DNA of 64,000 bases from Mugil cephalus (taxonomy: Eukaryota; Chordata; Actinopteri; Mugiliformes; Mugilidae), in contig NC_061774.1 in NCBI RefSeq assembly GCF_022458985.1, positions 18,880,697 to 18,944,696 on the forward strand, written 5' to 3'. Shown here one piece after another: positions 41,901 through 61,250 of the stretch (within the stretch, counting starts at the first letter, position 1; every line of letters starts with the position of its first letter). Under the pieces are notes generated by a model. The model had not been told where the DNA came from, ran no database searches, and was given only the letters and a program-made list of their open reading frames with translations. The translations under genes were made by a program, and so were the position numbers.

Positions 41901-44108
41901 TTGTGTGTGTGTGTGTACCAGAGAGACTTTGAGCTTTGTAAAGCGCATTCGAGTATTATTCTCTGATCTATTTTTCCTCGGACAGAAAGGAATTCCCTGA
42001 AAACTCTATGATGGGGGCACACGGTGCTCTCCGAGTCACCTAGCACCTCCGTCCCCTGTCACATGCCCTTGTTCTCACGTGCTTTGTGTAAACATCCGAG
42101 CGCACACAAACTTCGGGTTCATTCAGCATGACGGTGGCTGCTGGCAAAGTGTTATCTTATCATTCTCCCGCTTGGGCCCAGTGTTTGCTGTAGGGCGCAA
42201 TAACACTACATCACCGAGCAAGTTTGCTTTGCGTCCCCTCAGAGCGACTCCGGTAGACCAATGGCTGAGCCTTAAATGTCTCGTGTTATTGGGAGGTGCT
42301 TCACGAATAAGAGCCTCCTCACCAAAAGTCACTTGTTAGCTGTAATGCAATTTGAAGTGCTTGCCAGTCACGTCTGCGGGGCCATGGGACTGGAACAGCT
42401 GAGCATACTGACCTACATACAGCTGTAATATACGACACATTAGGAACCCGCTCGTTTTTTACTGCACCCCCGTTCCTCGACACTGGCAACAGCTTTGACA
42501 TCAAAATCATGAGCTCAACAAGGGCTGACAAACAAATATTTAGGGCATATCTACTTCAGAGCTGAACATTACATGTTACAGATAGCTTGCTGCTCAAACA
42601 CCAGCAGGTGTCATACCCCACCTGTCATTGTGTTGCAGTGTCGCTGGCCTTTGGGCTGCAGCTGTCTTCATCCTTAAGAGCGGGCCTACTCCTGCACTTA
42701 AGTGTCCCTAATCTACAGATCACCAAACATTCCTGGACCCGACCCTGCTGAGATGGAAGCTGAACACACAGTGCACATGGGTGTGGGAAGCCTTCAGCGA
42801 AATGTGCCAACTGTGCACAGTGTCTACAGAAATGCTTTTGCTGCTATGTCTGCATATACACTGTGAACTCTTTTATTTTATTTTATTGCTTTTTCAGGAC
42901 TAGCAAACGTCTTCATCTGCTGTGCATTTTAGTTATTGTTTACTTTAGTGTTAGAATAATGTCTGTCTAATGTCTTTATCTGTCGTGCCTGTGCACTTTA
43001 CCTATTTTTTCGATTCCTTTGTATGACTGGTGCATGTGAAGAAATTGACAATAAAGCTAACTTTGACTTTCATTTGTTCCTTTCACGTTCCTGTGCACGA
43101 TTCATTCCTCATCATTTTGTTCCGTTAGATTTAAGTTGTTTTTATACATCTCACAAGTCTGACTGTTCAAGATTGCATCTCCGATCAATGTGTGCATATG
43201 TTTTGAATGCTATGAATTTAGCCCAAAGCGCCGGCTTCGACGCTTATTCATTTCAACACATATGAGCCAGGTCCGTCAGCTGGTGTGAAGGAACTCCCCC
43301 CAACCTGTTTGAAAACACACCATTCCATACATGCGAATGATTAACAGCTGAACATATAGGTTTCCGTGGCCACGTTGTTCCATTATGCAAGGTTTCAAGA
43401 GGCTGTGTAGGAAGAGCTCTTTTTCTAAACACACATATAGTAGTTCCTCCTCCTAGCTATACTGTACACCAACCACATGATTAGGACCACGTGTCCTATA
43501 ACGGACAGTGTAGAGGTGATGTGTGAAAGTCAAGGCCCGCGGGCCACATCATTTTATGTGTTCACCGTGGGTATAGTGGTCTTAATAGACTTATATTAGT
43601 ATAAGCTCTGAACTAATGTCACTAGACTGATGACAATCTCCACGCTGTTTGCAACATTAAATGTTCATTAAATGTTAATCCTGTTCTGCCCGCAGCTTAA
43701 ATGTGTTTTGAATTTTGGCCTTTTGAGTGATTGATTCTGACGCCCCAGGTATAAAGCTTCATGAGCTGAAGTTACAGGGGTTATAACAAATCAGTTAAAT
43801 CTTCCAAAGTTGTTCCTTCTTCATAATAATGGGGAAAACCAGGTTAAAGGCTAAATGAGGCTTTTATATACCGTGATATCCGCAAGTCCCATATAGACTG
43901 GATGTTACGTGACTGAGTCATTTGTGTCAACATGCAGCTATAAATAAGATAAAAGTATAGGGTGGGACACGTCACATCATTTAATGGTTTTAGTACACTC
44001 TGCGACACAGACAAGACACTCGCACCACCCAAAACATTTCTCAACGCACAATGTGATACATTTACTGAGATAAGACTCAGACCCACTGATGACATTTTCT
44101 GAAAAGCG
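38986..44108. other. 5-kb intergenic interval, no supported gene
   Basis: No conserved protein was recognised in any frame. A 20-bp perfect palindrome lies at 40721-40740. A minus-strand AATAAA (TTTATT at 39306-39311) could end an untranslated transcript. The stretch near 43022-43075 (GACAATAAAGCTAACTTTGA) resembles the 3' tail of fish retroposons, and 43529-43550 (AAGGCCCGCGGGCCACAT) resembles the end of a hAT-type element. Confidence 0.4.
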
Positions 44109-44114
44109 TTTATT
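44109..44114 (-). terminator. eif4ebp3l poly(A) signal
   Basis: TTTATT on plus, AATAAA on minus, about 530 bp past the stop codon. It is the best signal downstream of the last exon. Confidence 0.5.
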
Positions 44115-44641
44115 TGATTTTTTTGTTTTACATTTCATCATACAAAACAAAGCAGAGCGGATATTCAGTCGGTCCTGACCCCTTACATAAGGAGAGACTC
44201 ATTTTGCTGTTACAAAGAAGTTAGCATTCCTTTTTTTTGGTGGGGGAAATGTAACTAAACAAAATCGATGCCTGCATTGAACAAACTCTACATGTGTTAC
44301 TGTATTCATCTTATATTCCCCAACTTAAAAAATAGGCTACATGATACATGTTTCTTATTTACAAAATAATAAAAAAAAAAAATCAAAATGGATTTTTTCA
44401 ATCCTGTTGCAGCTCTGAAGTGAGCAAGCAACCATTTATTTAATACAATTAATACAATTTTTTTATTTTAGGGTGGAAAAACACCCTAAAGTTTTCAATG
44501 TTTTTATTCTCTCTGGTACCTCACAGAAGCTTTTACTTAAAAAAAAGGTGAAAAAAAGCTTTATATGTAATGCATTACAGTCATTAATGACCATGGAGGT
44601 GTTTTAAACCAATAACTCTCCACAGGAGGTAATACTGGAGC

Positions 44642-45133
44642 TCAGATGTCCATCTCAAACTGGCTGTCGTCTGTTGAAAAGGGAGAGACAAAAAAAGGTA
44701 AGATAAGCAAGACGTGTGACAAACAGCTGAAACTTGTTTGCACTCCAACGTCAACCACACAACCACACCTTAACGGACCTAAGAGAAAGACTAAGTCCAG
44801 TCCTTATCAATACACTCACAACTGGCAAGACACAACTGGCAAGAGAAAAAAGAATGTAGCTCACAAATCCAAAGGCCATGACGTGTACTATGTTTACCAA
44901 CACGGGCAAATGAGACAGAGTAAAAAGAGGGGCAGCCCTAACCCCCACGATCTTTAGTTTGACAGGAGGAATGGAGCAAGACTGATTTACAGCTGCATGT
45001 ACTCTTTCAATAAATAGCTCTCAACTCCACTGTTGAGCCCAAACCTTCAGTCACTCTGCCATTAAAAACCCCGCTCACACAATAATGAGGGGCTTTACCT
45101 GTCTAGCTTAAGGTTATCAGCAATACAGAAACG

Positions 45134-45166
<33 letters not shown>

Positions 45167-48063
45167 ATTGCAACTGTAAATTGACTCAATGTTGGCTGAT
45201 ATTTTAATCTTCACAGCAAAACCAAATTAACAAACACTTAGTTTGGTAATGCAAAGTAAATCTGTCCAACAGTGGGAAATATGTAGTGATTGATCACTGT
45301 TAAAACTACTGGCCTAGGATTAAGGTGTTTAAATCCTAGTTATTCTAATGACATCATATCCTCTGAAGGACTAAACTAAAACCAACACAGTGGGAAGAAA
45401 AACATGCTGTACGGATGCTGTATCAGCACTTGTTGAATAGGACTATGTGTAAAATGAATGAGACATGGTGAGACAGAAGGTTACAACTTGCATGGTCATC
45501 ATAAAAAAATAAAAATAGAAAAATAAAAACCCTTTATGACTGAATTATGAATGTTGTCAGGCTGCTTTTTCAGATGAAGTGTAACATTTGCTCTGATGGT
45601 AGACATCTAAAATCCCCAGAGGCACACATGCACATATACACACACACACAACGACAAAATAAAATAAAATGGAAAAAATCAGGGAAAGCATTTAATTGAA
45701 TTGCAAAAATCAGTAAGCACCCCTGAGTGCAGGATGAGTAATCAACTTATTTAACCTGTTTTCATGAAAGGACATATTCTAAAACACTGTTAATAATTAT
45801 TATTATTAATTATGTTTGTTAGTGCTGGGCCATAAACTGACACGCAAGTCTACATCTAAAACAATGCAATCTGATCTCATGAAGATTTACTTCACAAAAC
45901 TACTGAAAGCATGAGCGGTTTTATGCTTCATCAATCCAGTAATGCCAGTTTTTATATCTTTGCACATGTATTGGCCTGTCAAGTTCACCAACTCCTCAGG
46001 ATCAAAGCAAACAAAAGCTATGTCATGTTTACCTGCAGTGTCCTTCTCTTCCTCTTCCACTTCTTCTTTGAGATCCTGCAGTTTGCCTATGGGGTGTGTG
46101 GCTGGTACCGTTACCCCTGGGATCTGGGGAAGACAGCATGGGGGGGTCCGAGCGATGGGCGAATTTCTACAATCCAAGAGAAACTTCCTGTCATAGATGA
46201 TTCTGGTACCTGGAATTCAGGGGGAAAAATAAATCTGGTGTTTGCCTTTCAGGAAGTAAGATACATAGTCTGACAAAAAAAACCCCAGACCAAATGCAGA
46301 AATTCTATTAGAATGACAAACTAATTTGGAGAGCTAAGAATCATTATTCTCTATTGGAGGGGATTTGGGTGGGAAAGGGGTGTGTGTGTGTGTGTGGACA
46401 CAGAGGGGAGGGATGAATGCTTCCAAAGCAAGGAGTTCTAGGAAATCAGAGCACAAAACATTCCCTCTTTGAAGCTAGAGACTTTGGGATTTCAGCCAAG
46501 TCCCTCATATTTTGACTGGTTTAAAGCTTTAACGTACATAGCAGATGAAGTATGCATATGTTCATGTCCAAAAAAAAGTCTTCAGGGTTCTTTTTTTTCC
46601 TCTCTTTTCCCAGAGCAGTGGTATAACTTAAGCTCTGAACAAAATGTACAGCTCTTCCCAACCAAAACCCACTTCACCATATCAACTCCAAGTAGAAACA
46701 GTGCCATAAACATCTTATTGCGACAAGTGGGACCAGGACATGACTTACTTCACTGGAGTTTGAACCATTATGTACAGTATCAGTTCACCCAGTCAGCAAG
46801 GGAAAAAACACGTTATGTAATAACTTAGCAGTGAGTGGTTTATCCTGGACAAAGGGAAGCAGACTAGCGTAGGGACCAAGTGGGGCAAGAAAGGGAGGGG
46901 GAGACTGGAATGCTAATCTATACCATAGCGCAAGTTATACACTGCAAGGGAGAGTGCAGAGCAGCTACGGAAAATGGGGCCCGACCAGCAGCACATGCTC
47001 TGACCCCATCAGAATGTTATGTGCGGCTTATAATGTAGCATGCAAGTCAAGACTGTGTTGCAATGTCCTACACTGCATTTACCCAACTAAAAAAAAAAAA
47101 AAATATTGCGCACACTCGCCATGCATTAGACGTTTTCTTTCACCCCCTCCCTGTAAAGAATGTTCTCCACTGTTCCTCAAATGCAGAGCAGAGTGCAGTG
47201 TGGGTAGGACAGCCTCCAGCTCCCCCACCAACTGCAGAGGCCAATCGCTTTGGCTTCTGGTAGCTGTACATATACACCCCTCTTTAAATCACAAAGTCAG
47301 GGGTTCGACAACTCGGGTCTGATGTCTCTAAAGATCAGAGTTTTTGATGCAGCCAGAAGAGACTGCTGCACGACCCTGACCCAGTCCTTTTTACCAGACA
47401 CCTGTATTCCTCATGCACTTCTATATAAACATAAATATATATACGCAACTGATTTCAAGTTTATTTAAAAGCATGAGTTATGAGAGGACTCCACGACGAT
47501 TGTTACCATCGTGGTGGTTCTTGATTTCACTTAATGTTGCCAACAAAACGTCAACAAAAACAAACTTGTTGACGATACGAGGGCGGAAACAAACGGCCAC
47601 TGCAGTGAGCAACAGTGCTCAGTGCTCATCCAACCCCCCAACCTGGTTCGTTGAGAAATATTTTTAAAGTGGTTATTTTTAATTATTCTCGCCGATGTTG
47701 AGCAAAACAAATTCTACGAAACGACACTTTTAAAGAGTTGGTGCATGCATGCGCATTGTTTGCAGACTATCGCGAGACCTCGCCGTCGAGCTGTGAGTGT
47801 TTGCACGTATGCAAAAACCGTTTAAAAATGGGTTACAGATAAAGTTTGCATCCCTTGACCTGCGGAATTAACTGCAAGTTTACTCAACATGATTTATTAT
47901 AACCATCCTCACACTTTTCCGTTCTCTTACCTCCAGGGGTGGTGGAGAAGAGGGTCCCCCCGGGCGTCTGGCTGTAACAGTCGGGTAGCTGGGACCAGTC
48001 CTTCAGGGTGAGCACCCTGGTAGGGATGGGGCAGCTTTTCACTTGATTTGTGCCAGTCGACAT
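44642..48063 (-). CDS. eif4ebp3l: eIF4E-binding protein (4E-BP3-like)
   Basis: This is a translation repressor that binds eIF4E and blocks eIF4G until mTORC1 phosphorylates it. There are three minus-strand exons: 48063-47931, 46209-46033 and 44670-44642, 339 nt in all (112 residues). Visible motifs in order are IPTR near the N-terminus in place of the RAIP motif; [13 protein letters not shown] with both mTOR threonines; the eIF4E-binding motif YDRKFLLD; the SPIARTPP phosphorylation sites; an acidic linker; and the C-terminal TOS motif FEMDI encoded by a 29-nt last exon. [10 protein letters not shown] and the SCPIP start fit the 4E-BP3 branch, and the overall sequence fits what I recall as fish eif4ebp3l. 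Human EIF4EBP3 is close to CYSTM1, as here, which supports the assignment. 4E-BP1 and 4E-BP2 are less likely. Confidence 0.9.
44671..47930 (-). other. eif4ebp3l introns 1 and 2
   Basis: Intron 2 (44671-46032) has an A run at 45136-45160; intron 1 (46210-47930) has a TG run at 46381-46396 and an A run at 47089-47103. No exon, RNA gene or clear mobile element was seen. Confidence 0.5.
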
Positions 48064-49716
48064 GCTAGCTTTGGCGCAGAAGTTGAACTAGTTGTTTTTA
48101 AAGTCGATGTATATATATGCTCCCTCGCAGACGTAAAAGTTTGTAGAATTTCTACAACTAACAAAGTTAAAGTTGTTTGAGTGTAAACTATGAACTGACA
48201 GCTCTAACAGGTCCTAAATTGGAGGCCCAGTGCTGCCTGCTACCATGTGCTGTGTTTGTAGCAGCCACAGCTGCAACGGAAGGCTCGTGATGTTTTGTAC
48301 AGCAGCGACGAGGCACGTGGGTCGACGTCGAACGAGGTGCGAATGTTTTCTTGTAAAGGACAGTCCGCGGGGGCGGAGAGTCGAAGACAACGATGCCACG
48401 AGGAAAATGTCGACTGAGGCGACAACAACAAATCAAAAGTTAAGTATTGGCTCTATCCATTGAGCTGGAAAAAATATGTCCCACTCTAAAACCATGTCAA
48501 AAAGTTAAATCGTGAACAGATAGTTTAGTAGTTATAGAAAATTAAACTTAATCTGAACTCTTGCAAGCACCAATAACTTCAGAAAGTGCACTGCATTCGG
48601 ATTCAGAAAACTTTATTTGTTTCCGGGGGCTAATTTAAGGCACAAGTGATCAGCATGGCGTGCAAGTACAAGACGTGTTAAGGAACAAATACCAAAAATA
48701 AATAAAAACAAACAATAGTAATTTAACTTTCCAGACCCATGGAGGCGATGTAACATGACTGCATGAGTAAAATGACTAAAGTGCAAGTGTAAACAGAAAT
48801 TACAGGGATTATATTTACATGTTGCAGAGGTGTTATACTAAGTAAATATATAAAAATGAAAATAAATAAATAAAATACAGTATTTATAAAAGAAGTAAAA
48901 ATGCAGAAGTGCGTGGAGAATTTTACAGTTTACAATCTCCATATACTTCCTGTCCAATGAAGACCACAAATGTCAAAATGTGCTGATGTTGAATGTTTGC
49001 GATGGGTTCCTTTAAGTGTTCCTTCTTTTTATGGGTTGTGAGAATTCTAGTTCAGGAAACTGGATTCAAACAACAATAAAAATAAAGCTGTATTTCTGAG
49101 GTCATGCAAAGTTGACTTCTTTACATCAACACTACAAATGCATCACGAAGTAGGGCATGGTACATTGCTGTGGATTAAAATAACCATGAGTGTATTAAAC
49201 AGTTAATATTAAATGCCACCAGGATAAGCATACTTCTTCCATCACTAGATAAAAGAATGTAGTGTACTGTTTAAATAGCTTTCTGTGTAGCTATTTTTGT
49301 CAGTGTCACACAGTATTGCCCCTTAGGACCAATGTCGTAAATAGAAATAACAAATATTCATGAAATGTTTTGGATTGGGAAATAGGAATCTTTTTATAAA
49401 AAAAAGCAGACCCCTCTGGCTCACAAGTCAACTGCATTGCTGCCTCATGGTTATTAATTACTGGACAACACTGCCCCCTGCATGAGTTGGTTTCAGTGTG
49501 TTAGTGCCATGGACTGGTTGGCACCAAGTGTGCACATTGCCTATCAGGGGCTTATCACAACCTTTGCAGATCTTAAAAGGTACTTCCTAAGTTTCGATGT
49601 TTTCATTTCTGTTAATAGCAGACACATTATTTAAAGAGGAGGGAAGAGGAAGAGGAACGCCTTGTAGGGACAATCCCCTACATGGCGTTTACCACTGTCA
49701 ATATGAAGATGTGGCT
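48064..49716. other. eif4ebp3l upstream region and intergenic DNA
   Basis: The first 400 bp should hold the eif4ebp3l promoter and 5' UTR; it is CpG-containing (48300-48420) but has no TATA box that I can place. Beyond it nothing is recognised. Short open frames here resemble no protein family. Confidence 0.4.
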
Positions 49717-50400
49717 GATACTGAGATAACCTACTAATGGCTAGAAAATGCTGGACTGACAGACAGCACAGAGGCATTAATCATGGCAGCACAAGAACAG
49801 GCCCTAAGCTCAAGCAAAGATGCCCCTGAGACAGTCCAGCACATACTAGCAGGGTGTAAGATGTTAACCAGGTCAGCGAACATGGCGAGGCACAACCAAG
49901 TGCAGGAACATCTGTACCCAGTATGGAATAGAAGTACCCAAGTCCCAATGGGCCACACCACAGATGGTGGTTGAGAGCAACAGGGCCAAGGTTCTGTGGG
50001 ACTTCAGCTTCCAGACTGACAAACAGGTCCTGGTCACCCAACCAGTGGTGGTGGACAAAGAACAGAAGAGAGTGGTGGTGATAGATATGGTGATACCAGC
50101 TTACGCCAACATCAGAAAGAAGGAACACGAAAAAGTTGAGAAGTACCAAGAGTTGAAACAGCAACTGGAACGGACGTGGAAGGTTAAGGCGAGCGTGGTC
50201 CCCTTGGTAGTAGGAGCATTCGGGGCAGTGGCCCCCCAAACTGGAAGAGTGACTCCAACAGATCCCAGGAACAACACCTTGAAGCTTCAGTCCAGAAGAG
50301 CGCAAGGTAAGCTAAGATACTGAACCCTCAGAGTCCCAGGCCTCTGGTAGAGGACCCAAGCTTGAGGATGAAACATATACTCCGTGAGCATGAGAAGGAC
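49717..50400 (+). mobile_element. 3' fragment of a non-LTR retrotransposon (LINE)
   Basis: Two frames carry the end of a LINE-type polyprotein: MAAQEQALSSSKDAPETVQH with ILAGCKMLT (49783-49974), then NRAKVLWDFSFQTDKQVLVT, VVVDKEQKRVVVIDM, IRKKEHEKVEKYQELKQQLE and VPLVVGAFGAVAPQTG (49964-50323) in another frame. The zinc-knuckle and tail region of these elements is recognisable from memory. The frame change and loss of the reverse transcriptase show that it is dead. A CAA run at 50443-50470 may be its 3' microsatellite tail. The clade is not assigned. Confidence 0.8.
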
Positions 50401-50442
50401 GTTTTATAAGTGTAAATATTAAAATATCATAACACCCAAAAT

Positions 50443-50475
50443 ACAACAACAACAACAACAACAACAATAATAATG
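50443..50475. repeat. CAA/TAA trinucleotide repeat
   Basis: CAA repeated about nine times, then AATAATAATGATGATG, just downstream of the LINE fragment. Confidence 0.9.
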
Positions 50476-51026
50476 ATGATGAACAAACCTTCAGTGAATT
50501 CCTGTATTATTATGCAGATGACACTTATACTTTCCAACCACTAGAGGGCGACATTGAAACGATTATACATTTCCAGTCGTCAATGTGTTAGCTAAGGACT
50601 GGTGTTTATAATCGTACAATAAGTACGTCAGCGTTACAAACCGAAGACAAGACAATTGAGGGTTGTAGCAGAGCCTCGAATAATACAGGGAATCTATGTT
50701 TGTAAGAACTATTCACTTGCTTGCATTTTGTGCATTTGTTAGTCATTTAGTTTGGAAATCAATAATGGTTCAGCATCTAACTCAAACATCTGTGGACGTT
50801 TACAACCATCAGATGAACTTCTTAAGTCAAAAGTAAAATTGTTTACTTGAATATATAATTCATGAACAGCAGTGTGTACAGTTCCTTATTTAAATACAAT
50901 AGAATTTCCTCTATTGTCATCGCAGAACAGACAGTACAACGAGATTTAATACCAGATTTTTGGCATATTTTATATTGGTCTCATGTCTGTGGACTCTATG
51001 TGCGAGCATACGTGGCAATAATACGA

Positions 51027-51028
<2 letters not shown>

Positions 51029-51068
<40 letters not shown>
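51029..51068. repeat. TA dinucleotide microsatellite
   Basis: A TA run of about 40 bp, upstream of the acsl4 promoter. Confidence 0.95.
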
Positions 51069-51073
<5 letters not shown>

Positions 51074-51294
51074 ATCCCATTTTGAGATAAGCGATTTACC
51101 TTTTTATTTATTTATTACAAAAAATAAAATGACAAAAATAAAATAAATCCAAAATTTGACAAAGCCGGTTGTGGACAACAAATGAACAACACAGCAACGA
51201 ACGACCTGAGTAATCGCTGACTTCCTGGAAGATTTGTCATTTGACGACGTAAAGGAAAAAAAGAGTGAAAAGAAAAACGACGCCAAATACGCGC

Positions 51295-51423
51295 TGCTCA
51301 TTGGTCGAAAAAATATGGAATCAGATGACGTCACAGTTCCGGGGTTCTAGGTCCCGGAAAGGTAACTTTCGGTCATTTCTGGGTTTGTTGCACGACTCGC
51401 TGTGTCTTCTTCGGCGTCTGAAG
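51295..51423 (+). promoter_or_regulatory. acsl4: acsl4 core promoter and first untranslated exon
   Basis: ATTGG at 51300-51304, a perfect CRE TGACGTCA at 51326-51333 and ETS-like TTCCGG at 51337-51342 precede a stretch ending CTGAAG/GTAAGATT at 51423, a good donor for a leader exon. The leader would join the coding exon whose acceptor is probably CCTTAG near 53180. The first exon is inferred from position and signals only. Confidence 0.55.
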
Positions 51424-53180
51424 GTAAGATTGCTTCAGTCCTGCCAGCTAAGCAGGGTATCATTCTCCAGCTAACCACTCTGATCCCATTACTGCCTTTT
51501 ATCTGTTTGCTGATTTAGAACAATGCTAATTTGAATTGGTTTAAGCTATATCCGCTGTGTGGCTAGCGTTAATCAACTTGCTCAATGACACAAACTGTGC
51601 GATCACCAACGTGTGGCGGCTTTTGTCATCTTCTCAACTTCCGTCCCGCTTTTCTACTGTGATACAACCGAGATACAGGGAGCCACATTGTGGCGATGGA
51701 ATAAAAAAAACAAGAAAAAATGTTGTTTTAGCTTTAATTGTTATTGCTTTTTATGGCTGCCGGAATTTATGATGTCAAAGCTATGCTCCTTGTGCTGAAC
51801 TTGGGAATCCTAGGTGTAAAATCTTAATTAATAAGTAATGCCTACAACATAACGTATTAAGTAATAAGTAAGTAACTACTCATTTCCCTCGGATCTATGA
51901 ATAACACACGCATTTGCATCTAACACACGAGGTGGCACATACCTTCGGCATAATGTCATTTGTGAGTCAAATTATTATGATGCTCTGTTATTAATTCCCT
52001 CGGAAACAGTAGCAGTATGTGCTCATATGTGCAGTATCATTGCATCACTTTTAGCCGGTTCAATTGAAGTGAAATCTACCATGTACTTGAGCGCCCATAA
52101 AGATTAAGGTATCCAAACGTTGCATCACCGCCTTTATTTATCTTTTGTGTCATTTTTTGTTTAAAGATACAGACAGGTGTGACGTACATCGGAGACATCG
52201 TTCATATGTGAATCACACGTTGTGCAAAAGGGTGGATTCGGGACATTTCGTAATAAATTAGTACATTTCGTTAAACTGGAATACTAACACTTGTCTTAAT
52301 ATAGTGATGCTGACACTTTTACGGAGAAAAATCAACTGTTTTTCGTGCCTTGTTTTGTATAAATGATGATGTCTGTTTTGACATAAACATAAAGGTTAAT
52401 TTAATAGCAGACAGCTGCATACTACAATTATTTACGTCTCCGGCAAGTGTTTGTATTCCTTTTCCTGAGCTCGGCAGATTGTGTTCCTTAGATGATGACC
52501 CAACATTTACATTTTCAACATTTCGTGTGGTCAGATTTAACCCTGCCCCGGGCTGTGAAGTTATTAGCGAGCACAGCTTGCCCTGTAGTGACCTTTCACT
52601 GACCACCGAGTCGGATGAGCCTTAGAGTTTTGTCATTGGTCTACTCCACCTCGATCCTCTTCAGTATAACTCACAGGTCTGTGGTCATTGGACAGTTTGT
52701 CTGGTCAGGCCAGAGCCACGTCCATCTGTACTGATTCATCTCTCTGTGACCTTTAAGATGTTCTGCCCTTATGTGTCGAAATCACACTGGTGTTTAAATA
52801 CGAGGTAGTGGATGCAACCACTGTTGGGTGACGTGAATAACATCCTCCTAAGAAGGCTGGACTTACTGGTGATTGAATGCTGATACGCATACAGTACAGC
52901 ACAGAGGCTGTTTGGTACAGAGCTCCGATGAGTACAGAGCGTGGTCCTTTGCCAGCACAGTCCCGCTGTGTGTACAGAGAGATTATCAGGAAATTGGTTT
53001 AAAAGTCCTTCAGACACTGACACCAGTAAGTAGCTCACTTCTTTGATTCTCCGTCCGCTGCTTTTGTCAGAGTTCTGTTTTTCTGGTGTCAGGTGAACTT
53101 GTGACAGCTGTTGCTCTGTGACTGATATTTGACTAAAAATCTGTTTCTCTTGTGGATTTCTGCTTCATCCCAACCTTAGG
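51424..53180 (+). other. acsl4 first intron
   Basis: Noncoding between the proposed leader exon and the coding exon. A 91-codon open frame at 52350-52625 has no recognisable family. No repeats of note. Confidence 0.45.
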
Positions 53181-53329
53181 TGTAACATTGGGGGTACAGT
53201 GGATCGGACATTTTTACGTATTACTCTTGTTGGACTGTAAAATTCCTAACACGGCTATCTATACACGCCTCGACCGCCTTTGCGACCAGCGCAGTCTTCA
53301 CCACTTTTCTGACCCACGACCCTTCCAGT

Positions 53330-60005
<6,676 letters not shown>

Positions 60006-60663
60006 CTTTGTACGTCATCGCCAGAACCACTGTTTTGCTGTGTAAATAATCATCCCGGTACCAGACTTTCAAATGGGAAACGTCTTGACACGTAAAGAAG
60101 CTAAAGCTGTAGATAATTGTAGCTGTTGATGTGCGCTGCTTTTTGTTTGTTTTTGTGTGTGTGCGTGTGTGCGCGTGTGCTGTGTGTGTGTGCGTGTGTA
60201 GAAGTTTTGATTGTCAAAGAGAAGCACAGACGTGCCAACTCTTTCACTCCTTTCATTCGAAGTGTCCAAAACCATTATAGCAGTCGACTGCCATCAACAC
60301 AGATCGGCTGGCGCTAAGCTTGCAGCTGACAAAGATGCCACTATTGTCCACAAGTTACAGTTTTGTCGTTACGTCCATTGAAAACATTTATAAATGTCAT
60401 CACAATTGCTAGTGATGCCCTTTTGTAAAGTTGGAGTACTGATGTTACCGTGCCTTTGGCCTGCCATGTTTGTGTCGTCAAGCAGAAGCAGCAACTAGGC
60501 AAAAACAGTTTGTGTTACAAAAACGGCTCAACAGCCATGTTTACTTTAATTTGAGGAAGACTATGCCAATGCTTTCAGCTACAGGCATTGATCATGGGCG
60601 AGAAATGTTCATGTCTGTCTATCCCACTTATTTTCACTACCAATGATGTTTCGTTTATGCTTC

Positions 60664-60717
60664 GGTTATTGTACTGAATTTATTCAGAAAGGTTATTGTA
60701 CTGAATTTATTCAGAAA
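60664..60717. repeat. perfect 27-bp tandem duplication
   Basis: The unit beginning GGTTATTGTACTGAATTTAT occurs twice without a mismatch (60664-60690, 60691-60717), so the duplication is recent. It lies in the acsl4 3' UTR. Confidence 0.93.
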
Positions 60718-61130
60718 GGAAGACCAAAATGTGTATACATAAATGACTCAGGAAGATTCAAGCAAATGTTTTAATATATGAAACAGTTAAATTGGGCGTT
60801 GGTTGTATGGAAACACTTTTGCACACTTTATTTATTTAAGATCAATTTAAGATCAAGCATGCTTAACTTCTGAATTTTAGAATAACCTATATTCAGAACT
60901 GGCATACTGTAATACTGTGTGTATTTTACCTCAGTTAACAGGTTAATGTACTATTTGTTATCCAAAAGGTATTGGAACCTAAATCTGAGTGTTTTCTATG
61001 TATTTTTCCTGAATACTGTGTTGATACATTTGCATTATTAAAACATTAGGGACGCAGACAATACATCCACTTTACAGTTCTTGTATTTATTACTCCATCA
61101 TTCTGGTCACGTCTTGTTCAACATTTCAAA

Positions 61131-61136
61131 AATAAA
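61131..61136 (+). terminator. acsl4 poly(A) signal
   Basis: AATAAA followed by GTTTGTATTCTGTGC, a GT-rich downstream element. Confidence 0.7.
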
Positions 61137-61161
61137 GTTTGTATTCTGTGCTTTTTCGCAT

Positions 61162-61167
61162 TTTATT
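61162..61167 (-). terminator. nxt2 poly(A) signal
   Basis: TTTATT on plus, AATAAA on minus, 84 bp past the nxt2 stop. It lies 25 bp from the acsl4 signal, so the two 3' ends meet or overlap. Confidence 0.6.
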
Positions 61168-61250
61168 ACAAAAACAAATGTATAAATGACACCTTCATTT
61201 TTAAGATCGATAACAGATTTTTTTTAGAGGAACCAGGGATGACAGGAACC

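Larger units (their letters stand above)
60006..61160 (+). other. acsl4: acsl4 3' UTR
   Basis: About 1.15 kb after the stop to the AATAAA at 61131. It holds a TG/CG simple repeat (60153-60201) and a perfect tandem duplication of a 27-bp unit (60664-60717). Confidence 0.65.

Noticed and set aside
52350..52625. 91-codon open frame in the first acsl4 intron
   Set aside because: No family match and no splice context supporting a coding exon.
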